A stretch of DNA of 45,100 bases from Thermoplasmata archaeon (GTDB lineage: Archaea; Thermoplasmatota; Thermoplasmata; Thermoplasmatales; Thermoplasmataceae). The stretch lies in contig JAKAAT010000007.1 of assembly GCA_021802205.1 (NCBI GenBank), positions 1 through 45,100 on the forward strand, written 5' to 3'. This document shows, piece by piece, positions 14,375 through 23,701 of the stretch (within the stretch, counting starts at the first letter, position 1; each line of letters opens with the position of its first letter). Under the pieces are notes generated by a model. The model saw nothing but the letters and a program-made list of their open reading frames with translations, did not search any database and was not told the DNA's origin. A program made the translations under genes and the position numbers.

Positions 14375-14734
14375 ATGGGATTGATCATCGATCCGATTGA
14401 GATAAGTGGTACAATTAAAAGTGTTAAGATCTCCGCCCCGATAGATTCTGGAGTTGAAGGAAACTATATTAATGCTGTGTTACCCAATGGAATTAGACCA
14501 GAACAACTTGGAATTGTATCTTATGGAGAAATTCCCATTTCAATTCCTGGATCGTCGTCCAGGGAACTACACAATGCTTTGACATTTGCAAATCTAACAG
14601 TGAGCGGGGTTATATTTTCTGAACCAGAATTTATAGTTCTCGAAAATATTGGTTTTCCTGCCATAATTGGGGTGGAAATTCTTCAAATGATTGGATTGAA
14701 ACTGGACTTCAGGTCTGATACTATTGGATTCTGA
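14375..14734 (+). CDS. Retropepsin-like aspartic protease family protein
   Basis: A 119-residue protein of clan AA type. A strand leads to APIDSGVEGNYIN (D at about residue 24), in the place of the DT/SG catalytic motif, and the C-terminal part reads PAIIGVEILQMIGLKLDF, matching the iLG-x-x-L-L-x-x-x-x-L-x-x-D pattern that follows the psi loop. The family works as a homodimer with one Asp per subunit; cellular members in archaea have unknown substrates. It is the second gene of a two-gene unit whose first gene was split by the IS, so its expression may now depend on readthrough from the IS. Confidence 0.7.
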   Translation: MGLIIDPIEISGTIKSVKISAPIDSGVEGNYINAVLPNGIRPEQLGIVSYGEIPISIPGSSSRELHNALTFANLTVSGVIFSEPEFIVLENIGFPAIIGVEILQMIGLKLDFRSDTIGF

Positions 14735-14759
14735 AATCCTAATTGTTCCTAAAAAACAA

Positions 14760-14812
14760 AAATATATAAATTACCGGTTAATTCTATCTATGAAATAATC
14801 GAATCGATTATT
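14760..14812 (+). promoter_or_regulatory. TATA box and adjoining 19-bp inverted repeat
   Basis: AAATATATAAA at about 14759-14769 is a likely TATA box. AATAATCGA-A-TCGATTATT (14794-14812) is a perfect inverted repeat that begins about 25 bases later, where transcription of the downstream membrane gene should start. It may be an operator; a weak terminator of the retropepsin-like gene is the alternative since T residues follow. Confidence 0.4.
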
Positions 14813-14836
14813 TTTCTTACAAAAGGAATATTAGAT

Positions 14837-15425
14837 ATGATCAGCAAAAATAAGGGGTATAATAAAATGAGCAAAGTGTCATTAGTGTATCAACATGGGA
14901 GGCAGCCGGATTGCTAATCATTGCGTTATTTGCATTTTCTGGAGTCATAATTTCATTTATATTACCGGGCATAATTTACCTGGCGAATCCCATGCACAGT
15001 ACCTTTCACATGTTGAATTATTTCTCCCACTGATAGAATTACCTTTTTTCCTGGCCGGCTTAACCATATCCTTCAGGATCAGGAAAAAGGAAGTTCCCGG
15101 AAGAATAGATGGCAACAGGTATACATCGCCAAATGTAAGGACAGAGATCAGGATTCCAGAGGATTCATATCAGAATATCCAGAATATCGACCCAATCAAG
15201 AATTTGGAGGAAAAACTGGATTATTACAGGAATTCTGCTGAGTGGGATTCAAAAATTCTTCCTGAACTGACCAAACGGCTTTTGACTCTGTCAATTATGT
15301 ACAGAAATATTGATATTGAAAAATCTAGATTGTATAGAGACGAGGCAATGAAAATATTAAACAGAAAGGATTATCCTGAAAACCCGGAAGGAGAGGAAGT
15401 GAGAAACTTTGCAAAAGAATTGTAG
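14837..15425 (+). pseudogene. Membrane protein with cytosolic tail, two frameshifts
   Basis: Three frames must be combined to make a sensible protein. ATG 14837 starts MISKNKGYNKMSKVS. A shift near 14880 enters a frame with helix WEAAGLLIIALFAFSGVIIS and on to GIIYLANPM, which stops at TGA 15031. A second shift just before it enters the frame with helix LFLPLIELPFFLAGLTISF and a soluble tail (residues rich in Arg/Glu, ending VRNFAKEL). The last frame alone, from ATG 14895, gives 176 residues with an implausible Cys/His-rich start. Either the gene is broken or the sequence has two errors here. The family is not recognised. Two small membrane proteins follow in the same direction. Confidence 0.55.
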
Positions 15426-15439
15426 CATAGGTAGAAAAA

Positions 15440-15658
15440 ATGGAAAATAAAAGAGATTTCAAGTATTTTGTTATTTCTGTAGCATTCGCAGCGTTTCTAA
15501 TAATAGCAGGTGGCTTTGGAATTTTCTGCTTTATTTTATTTATGCATGGTAATTTCTTGGCTTTTCAGATCACATCTTTTGCAATGGCCGCCCTGAGTAT
15601 TTATATACTTTATCGTAGAAAACATAAAACAGAGAATTTGAGGAAAATTTGCAAATAG
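15440..15658 (+). CDS. Small membrane protein, two helices
   Basis: A 72-residue protein with two hydrophobic helices (YFVISVAFAAFLIIAGGFGI and about residues 38-58) and a basic C-terminal tail (YRRKHKTENLRK). It begins 14 bases after the preceding frameshifted gene and precedes another membrane protein, so the three may form one unit. No family recognised. Confidence 0.6.
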   Translation: MENKRDFKYFVISVAFAAFLIIAGGFGIFCFILFMHGNFLAFQITSFAMAALSIYILYRRKHKTENLRKICK

Positions 15659-15697
15659 CTTTCTTCAAGAATATGTAAATGGAGTGGGGCATGAATT

Positions 15698-16090
15698 ATG
15701 AATAAAAATATATATAAATCAATAATTTCCTATTTAATAGGTATAACATTTTTATATGTTTCCATCCTTCTATCACATTATGTTAAGTATAATGGTCATT
15801 TTCTATCAGCATTTCCTTTAATTCTGCCAATTGTATTTGCATTAGTATTATTCGGAGTTTCAGTTCTGTTCATTTTTGGTAGAGGCTATCCATGGTTTTT
15901 CAGAACAGGAGTGATGAGTCTCACCGGTGGTTTGACGGTATTTATTTTTGGAATAATATCGTTTATGCTCAACGTGAGTGCACTGATCTGGTCGGGTTCT
16001 GTGGGTATTGGTGTTATTTTTATTTTGGCAGCGATTGTTAGACTGATTATCCAGGGAGGTTTAAGTGCATATAAAAAAGGTACAAATTAG
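15698..16090 (+). CDS. Membrane protein, four helices
   Basis: A 130-residue protein with four predicted hydrophobic helices at about 10-30, 36-58, 68-92 and 97-120, short loops and few charges. It has the same direction as the two membrane genes before it and faces the formate-dehydrogenase-like gene tail to tail. No catalytic motif is visible and I do not recognise the family. Confidence 0.65.
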   Translation: MNKNIYKSIISYLIGITFLYVSILLSHYVKYNGHFLSAFPLILPIVFALVLFGVSVLFIFGRGYPWFFRTGVMSLTGGLTVFIFGIISFMLNVSALIWSGSVGIGVIFILAAIVRLIIQGGLSAYKKGTN

Positions 16091-16146
16091 GTTAATGTTT
16101 TTCAGTTATGATATATTATAAAAGCTATTATGGAAAACGGTATCCC

Positions 16147-18120
16147 TCAGGAAGATGTGTGTATAACTGGAGATACAGTTACAGGAGTAAATTTGTATTT
16201 CGGTGTTCCAGTTTCATCATCCAGTTCTGCGTCCACAACATAGTTTATGTCAGCATTATGCATATATGAGAATACAACACCCGGAATTACATCTTCAGTA
16301 ATCCTTGCTGCTATTTCAAGCTGTCCTACCCTGGATTTCAACAATACCATACTCCCGTCACTTACACCGTATTTTTTTGCGTCAACCGGATTTATCCACA
16401 GGGTCGGAACATATTTCTGCATGCCCGGAATTCTGTTTATAACCTCATCAGTGTTATATCTTGTAACTGTTCTTCCCGTTGAGAGTATCAGATCACTGCT
16501 TTCATCCTTTGCTTCAACAGGAATAAATTTTGCCTTGCCGTCAGGCAGTGCAAATTTTTCACTGTACAGATGGAGCTCACCGTTCGGGTATCTTGAATTT
16601 TTAGAATAATCCTTTACATCACTGATGTTCACTGCGGAGTATATTTTGGAAACTTTTTTCATCTCTTCAAAGTTTGCTTCCGGCGAGGTTTCAAAGGAAA
16701 ACCCTGCCTTTTTTGCAATTCTTGCAATAATCTCACCATCGGGCAATGCTTCCCCAGGTGGATCGACTGCCTTGAATCTCCACTTTACCAGCCGGTCAAG
16801 ACTTGTAACTGAACCGTCCTTCTCTGCCCATGCTGCAGCAGGCAGTACTATATGAGCATAATCCGTATTCTCTGTCATGAATATATCCTCAACAACAACC
16901 AGTTCCAGGGATTTAAGAAAGTTTTCTATTCTTGTCTTATCTGGCAGGCTTCTTACCGGGTTGTAACCCATGAGGAATAGTGCCTTTATCTTTCCCTCAT
17001 TTCCGTAAAATGCTTCTGGTATATTTGTCCCCTTGCAGATGGGCGGCTTGAATCCCCATACCTTGAATAATTCATTGCTGTTTGCCTCATTCAATGAGCC
17101 ATTGGGGAATATATCCGGTTTTATCAGATCCCCGGAACTTTGAACATTTGTCTGCCCCCTGTAAACTATAATGCCAGTGCCCTCCTTTCCTATGTTGCCG
17201 GTTAACAGCACAAGGTCTATATAGGATTTTATGCCCTTTGTGCCAGTTGACTGTGTCAGCCCCAGTCCCCATGAAAAAATAGATTTGCCCCCGGAAACAA
17301 GGTCTGCAAATTGCTTTATGGTTTCTTTTGGAATGCCTGTTTTGGTCTCTGCAAGTTCGAGGGTATATGATGACACCGTGGCTTTATAGGATTCAAAATC
17401 ATTTGTTCTTGAATCTATAAAATCCTTCTTAATAAGATTATTCTGTATCAGGTAGTTCCCAACTGCATTGAAAAGGAAAATGTCCGTACGTGGCTTTATC
17501 TTTATATGAACATCGGCAAAAACATCTGTTCTTGTAGTTCTCGGATCTATAACTATGACCTTGGCACCATTCTGCTTTGCCTCTACAAAATACTGTGATA
17601 GCACCGGATGACTATCTGTGATGGATTCTCCAGCTATAACTATCACATCTGCCTTCGGAATTTCAGTTACAGATGTGGCACCGGCACCTATGCCAACCAT
17701 TTCCTTGAGTGCCTTTGCTGATGGATCATGGCAAACTCTGGCACAGGAATCCACATTGTTTGTGCCCAGTGCCCTACCCAGTTTCTGGAATAAATAAACC
17801 TCTTCCAGTGTATTCTGGCATCCACCATAAAATGCAACGGAATCGGGACCATATTTTCCCTGTATTTCTTTGATTTTTTTCACAACAAGGTCTAAAGCGC
17901 TGTCCCAGTCTGTTCTCTCAAGATTGCCTTTTGTTCGGACCAGCGGATAGTATATTCTATCCCACATGGTTAGGGCTTCATGTGCAGCTGCGCCCTTACC
18001 ACATATATGACCGTGACTGACAACATGTTCAGGAGTTGGTTTTACAGCGGTAATTATATTATTAACAGGCAATAACTCTAATCCGCATCCGACTCCGCAA
18101 AAGGGACAAATAGATTTCAT
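16147..18120 (-). CDS. Formate-dehydrogenase-like molybdopterin oxidoreductase
   Basis: A 657-residue protein of the DMSO reductase superfamily, about as long as the catalytic core of FdhA. C5-x2-C8-x3-C12-x27-C40 binds one 4Fe-4S cluster. C130-H131 in SCARVCHDPS lies where formate dehydrogenases have Sec/Cys-His ligating Mo or W. Further cofactor segments are VIVIDPRTTRTDVFADVHIK and, near the end, STGRTVTRYNTDEV and PVDAKKYGVSDGSMV of the molybdopterin-dinucleotide-binding domain. It lacks a ferredoxin-like N-terminal extension and no beta subunit or FdhD lies nearby, so the electron acceptor is unknown. No Tat signal is visible, so it is cytoplasmic. Formate oxidation is the best guess. 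Confidence 0.85.
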   Translation of the reverse strand: MKSICPFCGVGCGLELLPVNNIITAVKPTPEHVVSHGHICGKGAAAHEALTMWDRIYYPLVRTKGNLERTDWDSALDLVVKKIKEIQGKYGPDSVAFYGGCQNTLEEVYLFQKLGRALGTNNVDSCARVCHDPSAKALKEMVGIGAGATSVTEIPKADVIVIAGESITDSHPVLSQYFVEAKQNGAKVIVIDPRTTRTDVFADVHIKIKPRTDIFLFNAVGNYLIQNNLIKKDFIDSRTNDFESYKATVSSYTLELAETKTGIPKETIKQFADLVSGGKSIFSWGLGLTQSTGTKGIKSYIDLVLLTGNIGKEGTGIIVYRGQTNVQSSGDLIKPDIFPNGSLNEANSNELFKVWGFKPPICKGTNIPEAFYGNEGKIKALFLMGYNPVRSLPDKTRIENFLKSLELVVVEDIFMTENTDYAHIVLPAAAWAEKDGSVTSLDRLVKWRFKAVDPPGEALPDGEIIARIAKKAGFSFETSPEANFEEMKKVSKIYSAVNISDVKDYSKNSRYPNGELHLYSEKFALPDGKAKFIPVEAKDESSDLILSTGRTVTRYNTDEVINRIPGMQKYVPTLWINPVDAKKYGVSDGSMVLLKSRVGQLEIAARITEDVIPGVVFSYMHNADINYVVDAELDDETGTPKYKFTPVTVSPVIHTSS

Positions 18121-18315
18121 GTGTAATTAATTGATAGCTCTATTTAATGTTAAGTATTTTATTGAATAAATTTAGATGTCAATTTTATGAACAAACGGAT
18201 TTAGTTTCTGTATTTATGAATTCTCTGAGATAATAAGTTGAACGTATATTAATGAACATATTACTGAAATGCATAGTTTACCAGTAAAAATAATAAAAGG
18301 AAATAAATTACAAAA

Positions 18316-18324
18316 TTATATATA
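18316..18324 (+). promoter_or_regulatory. TATA box of the glutamate synthase operon
   Basis: TTATATATA is centred about 30 bases before ATG 18350, which implies a leader of only a few bases. No Shine-Dalgarno site precedes that ATG, consistent with leaderless translation. Confidence 0.5.
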
Positions 18325-18349
18325 GATAGATAGTTACTATCATGCTATT

Positions 18350-20434
18350 ATGAGCAAAGTAGTTGCAAAGTATATAGAAATACCAAAGAAAAATATTATA
18401 GATTTCTGGTCCATTGACAAAATAAACCATATAAGAAGACTATCGTATTCACCTGAAGCTTCTGAAATTTTTGTTAAAAATACAGAAAGCCTTCGTATTC
18501 TGGACAGGATTAATTTTAAGACCAATATGCTTAATTACAATTCAACTAATATTTCAGTTACAAAAACTTCACTTGCAGGATTCGATCTTGAGGTGCCGGT
18601 TTACCTTGGTGATATGTCATATGGTGCCCTTAGTGGAAATCCAAATATTGTTATAGCGAAAACTGCTGAGATAACAAAAACAATGGCAGGTACAGGTGAA
18701 GGCGGCCTTTATGGTTCAGTTAAAGATACAAAAAGGATATTTATACAATGGGCATCTGCCAGATTCGGTGTAAGTTACGATGAGCTAAAAACCGGCGCCG
18801 GTATAGTCATTAAGATAGGTCAGGGAGCTAAACCCGGAATAGGGGGGCATTTGCCCGGAAGCAAGGTAACTCACGATATCTCAATTGCCAGAAAAATTCC
18901 TGAGGGGATCGATGCCATTTCGCCTGCGCCTCATCACGATATATATTCCATAGAGGACCTTGCTCAGCGCATAGAAGCATTGAAAATAATGTCAGGAAAG
19001 CCTGTTTATGTAAAGGTGGCAGCAACCAATTACATACCGTACATAGTAACGGGAATAGCAAGGTCCGGGGCGGCAGGAGTAATTATAGACGGACACGGAG
19101 CAGGTACAGGAGCCGCACCGGTGACCGTGAGGGACAGTCTAGGAATTCCCGTTGAAATGGCTGTAGCTTCTTCGCATAACATACTTGTCAGGGAAGGTTT
19201 AAGAGAAAATTTCAGTATAATCGCAGCTGGGCGTATTTCGGATTCTACCGATGCAATAAAACTGTATGCACTTGGCGCAGATGTGGTAAGTCTAGGAACA
19301 TCCGTACTAATAGCAATGGGATGCGTTATGGTTCGAAAATGCAATCTCGGATACTGCCCTGCAGCACTAACCAATAAGGCAGACAATAAAACAATGATTG
19401 ATTTGGATTATGGTGTAAACCATACCGTTAATTTTGTTAATGGTTTTAAAATGGAAATAGAAAAAATGATGTCCGTACTCGGAATAAAAACTATGAAAGA
19501 TCTAATAGGCAATACAGCCTTCCTGTGCGGAGAAGGACTATCCAAAAACACATTGAAAGTACTAGGAATTCGTTCTGAATCCACTGAAAATTTAAATTTT
19601 AAACAGGGAATGTTTAAACCTGATAAAAAATATATAAACGAACTTATTATTAAAGGGGAGCCAGTAATAAGCAGTATGGGAAGCAACGCACCACCGGATG
19701 TTGAATTGCCTTCCAGGATAATAGACTGGCTAAGACTTGATGGTGCGCAGGTCACCAGACCATCCATAGACCCTTACAGGGAGGATATAAACCTTAATTT
19801 CTGTCTGTGCGGCGGAAGAATAAACATATCAATGCCTGTGATGGTCAAGGTCAGCGGTGCAGATAAAGAAGTCAAAAATGCACTATCCTGGGCTGCTATG
19901 TTCACAGGAACTATGATAATTGACGATGATCTCCAGAAAGATTTTAGTGATATTTCAATTACGGGTGACACAGTTTATAAATATAAAGGTCACAGTTATT
20001 CTACCAGCCGGAACTTAGATAATACAATGGATGGATTTGTTATCAGGGAAGATAGTGAATTAGAAATAAATATAGCATCTCTGGATCAGGAGTTAAAAGA
20101 TAGAGGCATACGTGAAAATTTTGATATCATCGGAGAAATTAATTATTTCAGGAATACAGGGGATATAGTTAAGTACCTTGCACTGGGCTGCGACTCTGTG
20201 ATAATTTCCTATCAAATATTTGAGGATGGGTTGAACAATAGTTACAGCAATATTAGGGAAAAAGCTGTTAACTTTCTCATGGGAATAAAAAAGGAAATTG
20301 GTCTGATTTCAGGTGCAATGGGAATAGCCAATTTACAATATTCTATTGTTGGGAATACGGAATTGCTGAGGTCAATAAATCTTGATAATAATATCGCAAG
20401 GAAAATTAATGTAGCGGAGGCGGGTTCCACATGA
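18350..20434 (+). CDS. gltB: Glutamate synthase FMN subunit with degenerate second domain
   Basis: A 694-residue protein. Residues 75-400 are the FMN-containing synthase domain: GDMSYGALSG, IGQGAKPGIGGHLPG at 156-170, SPAPHHDIYSIEDLAQ at 191-206, and AAGRI...LGADVVSLGTS at 292-318. In the Fe-S region only C331 and C336 (KCNLGYCP) are present and the third Cys of a 3Fe-4S site is missing. There is no N-terminal ferredoxin module, unlike many archaeal homologues. Residues about 450-690 look like a worn copy of the same domain: RGIRENFDIIGEINYF...ALGCDSVIIS parallels REGLRENFSIIAAGRIS...ALGADVVSLG. The stop overlaps the GATase gene start by 4 bases. Together they should convert glutamine and 2-oxoglutarate to glutamate. 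Confidence 0.85.
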   Translation: MSKVVAKYIEIPKKNIIDFWSIDKINHIRRLSYSPEASEIFVKNTESLRILDRINFKTNMLNYNSTNISVTKTSLAGFDLEVPVYLGDMSYGALSGNPNIVIAKTAEITKTMAGTGEGGLYGSVKDTKRIFIQWASARFGVSYDELKTGAGIVIKIGQGAKPGIGGHLPGSKVTHDISIARKIPEGIDAISPAPHHDIYSIEDLAQRIEALKIMSGKPVYVKVAATNYIPYIVTGIARSGAAGVIIDGHGAGTGAAPVTVRDSLGIPVEMAVASSHNILVREGLRENFSIIAAGRISDSTDAIKLYALGADVVSLGTSVLIAMGCVMVRKCNLGYCPAALTNKADNKTMIDLDYGVNHTVNFVNGFKMEIEKMMSVLGIKTMKDLIGNTAFLCGEGLSKNTLKVLGIRSESTENLNFKQGMFKPDKKYINELIIKGEPVISSMGSNAPPDVELPSRIIDWLRLDGAQVTRPSIDPYREDINLNFCLCGGRINISMPVMVKVSGADKEVKNALSWAAMFTGTMIIDDDLQKDFSDISITGDTVYKYKGHSYSTSRNLDNTMDGFVIREDSELEINIASLDQELKDRGIRENFDIIGEINYFRNTGDIVKYLALGCDSVIISYQIFEDGLNNSYSNIREKAVNFLMGIKKEIGLISGAMGIANLQYSIVGNTELLRSINLDNNIARKINVAEAGST

Positions 20435-22329
20435 ATTATACACCTTCCAGCTGCGGCCTCTTCGGCATAATGAGAAAAACGAATTCAGGAAAAATTTCAG
20501 GCAGTATACCTGTTAAATGCCTTGATTATATTAGATACCGGGGGAGTGACAAGGGTTCCGGATATGCATCATTTAACCTGAATGAAACGAACAGTTTCAC
20601 AGTAAAAATATTTTACAGGGATGAGGATGAAAAATTACAGGCATTACTTCAGGAACATGGAATAGAAGTACAGAATTCATACACTGAAAATGGGAAATCA
20701 ATAAAAAGCTGCTGTTATGATATAGTTTTTGAAAATAGCAAATCTCTGGATGAGGTTAATGCAACACTGTGGAACGAGGGCAGCGGGAGATTGTATAGTG
20801 CAGGAAGGTCACTTCTTGTATACAAAGGTGTCGGATATCCTGATGAGGTTGGCGAAGAATATGCTTTAAATCAAAAAGAGGCTGACATGTGGCTGGCACA
20901 TACAAGACAGCCCACGAATTCACCGGGATATCTGCCATACTGGTCACACCCATTTTCCACTTTTAATATAGCAATAGTACATAACGGCGACATCAGTTCA
21001 TTCGGAGCAAACAGAGAGTATCTCAAATCAAAGGGAGTAACAAGTTTTGTGGGCACTGACAGTGAGGTAATAGCCCATATTTTTAAGGAACTGATCGGAG
21101 AATATGATTTAATTACTGCATTAAAAATAATGTCCGGAAATGTGGATGACCCTGAAATTAAGTACAGGACAAGGGGATGCGTACTGGACGGGCCATACAC
21201 TCTCATAATAGGCTACGATGATGGCCAGGATATTTACATGATTGCCATGGCCGATAGAACGAAGCTCAGGCCCGCTATACTGGGTGAGGACGATAACAAC
21301 ATTTTCATAGCAAGTGAGGAGAGCCAGATAAGAATTATAAGCCAGGATCCAAAAATATGGACTCTTGAACCTGGTTCTTTTTTTATATCTTCCATGAAAA
21401 GGGGAATAATAAATCCTGGAAGGGAGAATTTTAAGAGTAGGGAGAAGTTAAAAGAGATAGAGGAACATGGTATTGATGCAGGAAATATAGATTATAATAT
21501 GCTTGACCGTGAAATAGTTAAGTATCACGGCAACCACATATACGTAAACAATGTTGCCGGTCATCGATATATAGGCATGACATTTCCGGGGGAACATCGT
21601 AATGTTACACTGTATGGAAATGCGGGCAATTGCCTCATGAATCTCAATGAGAATAATACTGTAATGGTAAAAGGTAATGTGGCCGACGATTGCTGCGATT
21701 CCATGAGTGGGGGAATAGTGAAAATATTCGGGGATGCCGGTGATGTACTGGGCCAGGCTCTGAGTGGTGGGAAAATATATGTGGATGGAAATGTTGGAAA
21801 TAGAGCATGCATACAGATGCGGGAATATGGAGCCTCTATTCCAAAAGTTATTATAAACGGCAAATTCGATGATTATCTCGGAGAGTACATGGCAGGTGGT
21901 ACAATTCTGGTATTATCCAATAGTAGCATAAATTTTGGAAAATATATTGGATCAGGTATGCTCGGTGGGAAGATATTTATCCGTGGAAAAATTAAAAGTA
22001 AAAATATAGGGGTGCAGCCCGCATCCATGGTAAAAAAGGGAATGTTAAAGGCCCTGAAAATTGCTGGTATAATTGAAGAATTCCAATACACCAAATTTAT
22101 AAGAAAAAACTTTATAGATATAATCAGGGAACTCCCGGAGGATGCACGGATGTATACAAGAAAATATTATTCCGGGCATCAAATTCCGGATTATGAATAT
22201 AGATATCTTTCTTCAGAAGAAAAAGAGGACTTGATCATAATTTTGCAGGACTTTGATAAGGAAATGTGGAAAAATAGTTCAAAATATCTTGATGATAAAT
22301 TCACTGTTATACATCCCAGGAAACGGTAA
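20431..22329 (+). CDS. Glutamate synthase GATase + GXGXG subunit
   Basis: A 632-residue protein that fuses the two remaining glutamate synthase modules. Residues 8-330 are a class II glutamine amidotransferase: C8 in SSCGLFGIM would become the N-terminal nucleophile after removal of seven residues, with AHTRQPTNSPG, IVHNGDISSFGANREYL and FVGTDSE as the glutamine site. Residues about 360-590 are the GXGXG beta-helix: GNAGNCLMNLNEN, VKGNVADDCCDSMSGG, GDAGDVLGQALSGG, VDGNVGNRACIQMREYG. In many archaea these modules are separate genes. The ATG overlaps the FMN subunit stop (ATGA), so equal synthesis is likely. No gltD-type NADPH subunit lies nearby, so electrons may come from ferredoxin or another donor. 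Confidence 0.88.
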   Translation: MNYTPSSCGLFGIMRKTNSGKISGSIPVKCLDYIRYRGSDKGSGYASFNLNETNSFTVKIFYRDEDEKLQALLQEHGIEVQNSYTENGKSIKSCCYDIVFENSKSLDEVNATLWNEGSGRLYSAGRSLLVYKGVGYPDEVGEEYALNQKEADMWLAHTRQPTNSPGYLPYWSHPFSTFNIAIVHNGDISSFGANREYLKSKGVTSFVGTDSEVIAHIFKELIGEYDLITALKIMSGNVDDPEIKYRTRGCVLDGPYTLIIGYDDGQDIYMIAMADRTKLRPAILGEDDNNIFIASEESQIRIISQDPKIWTLEPGSFFISSMKRGIINPGRENFKSREKLKEIEEHGIDAGNIDYNMLDREIVKYHGNHIYVNNVAGHRYIGMTFPGEHRNVTLYGNAGNCLMNLNENNTVMVKGNVADDCCDSMSGGIVKIFGDAGDVLGQALSGGKIYVDGNVGNRACIQMREYGASIPKVIINGKFDDYLGEYMAGGTILVLSNSSINFGKYIGSGMLGGKIFIRGKIKSKNIGVQPASMVKKGMLKALKIAGIIEEFQYTKFIRKNFIDIIRELPEDARMYTRKYYSGHQIPDYEYRYLSSEEKEDLIIILQDFDKEMWKNSSKYLDDKFTVIHPRKR

Positions 22330-22404
22330 TTGCTGGATAATGAAAATTATCCAATTTCTTTTAGCATAACTTGAAATTTTAGTTATCTTAAAAATAAGTC
22401 ATTT

Positions 22405-23595
22405 TTACAATTTTGTATTTATTTTTGGGGTACCAAGAAGGTCATCATCCTTCCAGTATTTCCTATAGATTATGGCTATTGATATTAGCACAGGTATTGT
22501 TAACAGTGCAAATGTTTTTTCAAATCCTATATAGGGAATTATCGCCGCAAATATTAATGGTATTACCATGAACAGGCTCATATTATAAGAATAATAATAA
22601 GAATTTACTGCGTTCCTTTCTTCAATAGTTGACCCCCTTGAAATTTCTACTGTTGATACGGGGAATATTGAGCCATGTGGGATTCCCAGCAGCATCATTA
22701 CGGCAACAAAAGCTATGTAATCCGGCAGAAATGGAAACATTACAAGAGCAAAAACAGTTATTGCAGGGGCAAATATAAGCGGTATTCTGAGGTTTTTAAA
22801 TGGCCTGATACTTATATACATTCTGGTTACCATGGAGACTGCAAAGAAGAAAACAAACGGTAAATATGCCATATAGCTACTAACATGGAATCTTGCCTCA
22901 GCAAATATTGCAAGAAAAACTGTCAGGGCGGCAAATGGAACGTTATATGTGGTAATTGTGAGTATGGAAGAAATAAATCCCTTATTTTTTCTAATAAATC
23001 CACCATGCATCTCTTTTTTATTTTCCGGGAATTCCATGAAGAAGGATGTAACTATGCCTATAAGGCCCAAAGGTGCGAAGAATAAAAATAATGTTCTGTA
23101 ACTTATTATTGTTAACAAATAGGTTTCAAGGCTTGGCCCGAACACCAGACTGAAACTCAGTCCCACTGAATATATTCCCAGAAGCCTCTCTCTGCCTGTT
23201 TTATCAGGATACAACGTAGCAGATGTTACAATGTTAGGCAGTATTATGCCGTATGCCAATCCTATTACAAAGGATATTATGAATACGCTTATGTCCCCGG
23301 AAAAATAATAGGATACCATGAGCCCGGTTAATACAAAGTTTGCTGTTATAAACATTCTCTTCCTCAAAATGGAGCCCATGAGTGGATTGATGAATGAAGT
23401 AGCAAGAACAGTTCCCAGATATATTATTGCTGTAACCAGTGCTGTTCCTATATACGAAAAATTCAGAATATATTTTGAGTACAATGGAACCGTGGTAACA
23501 ACCATATTGTTCGTGCTTCGCATTGATATTGCCATTAGAATCAAAATTACAGAATAGAGGATAAACAACCTTTTGCCGGGAACCTGTTTGTTCAT
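22405..23595 (-). CDS. MFS transporter
   Basis: A 396-residue protein with about 12 hydrophobic helices. The loop between helices 2 and 3 reads INPLMGSILRKRMFITANFV, a loose form of the MFS signature. Helix 4-5 contains GLAYGIILPNIVTSATLY and the late half GIPHGSIFPVSTVEISRG, features seen in drug or sugar exporters. The substrate cannot be told. It faces the glutamate synthase operon tail to tail with 75 bases between, and precedes nothing in its own direction, so it is a single-gene unit; the P450 lies upstream on the same strand, 107 bases away. Confidence 0.85.
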   Translation of the reverse strand: MNKQVPGKRLFILYSVILILMAISMRSTNNMVVTTVPLYSKYILNFSYIGTALVTAIIYLGTVLATSFINPLMGSILRKRMFITANFVLTGLMVSYYFSGDISVFIISFVIGLAYGIILPNIVTSATLYPDKTGRERLLGIYSVGLSFSLVFGPSLETYLLTIISYRTLFLFFAPLGLIGIVTSFFMEFPENKKEMHGGFIRKNKGFISSILTITTYNVPFAALTVFLAIFAEARFHVSSYMAYLPFVFFFAVSMVTRMYISIRPFKNLRIPLIFAPAITVFALVMFPFLPDYIAFVAVMMLLGIPHGSIFPVSTVEISRGSTIEERNAVNSYYYSYNMSLFMVIPLIFAAIIPYIGFEKTFALLTIPVLISIAIIYRKYWKDDDLLGTPKINTKL

Positions 23596-23701
23596 AAAAG
23601 CTCAGTGCACAATTTTATAAAGTCCTTGGGTTTAAACGCAAAATTTAACTTTAACAACAGGAAGTCAGTTCTTATATTATAAAATACCTGCTATAAAATT
23701 T

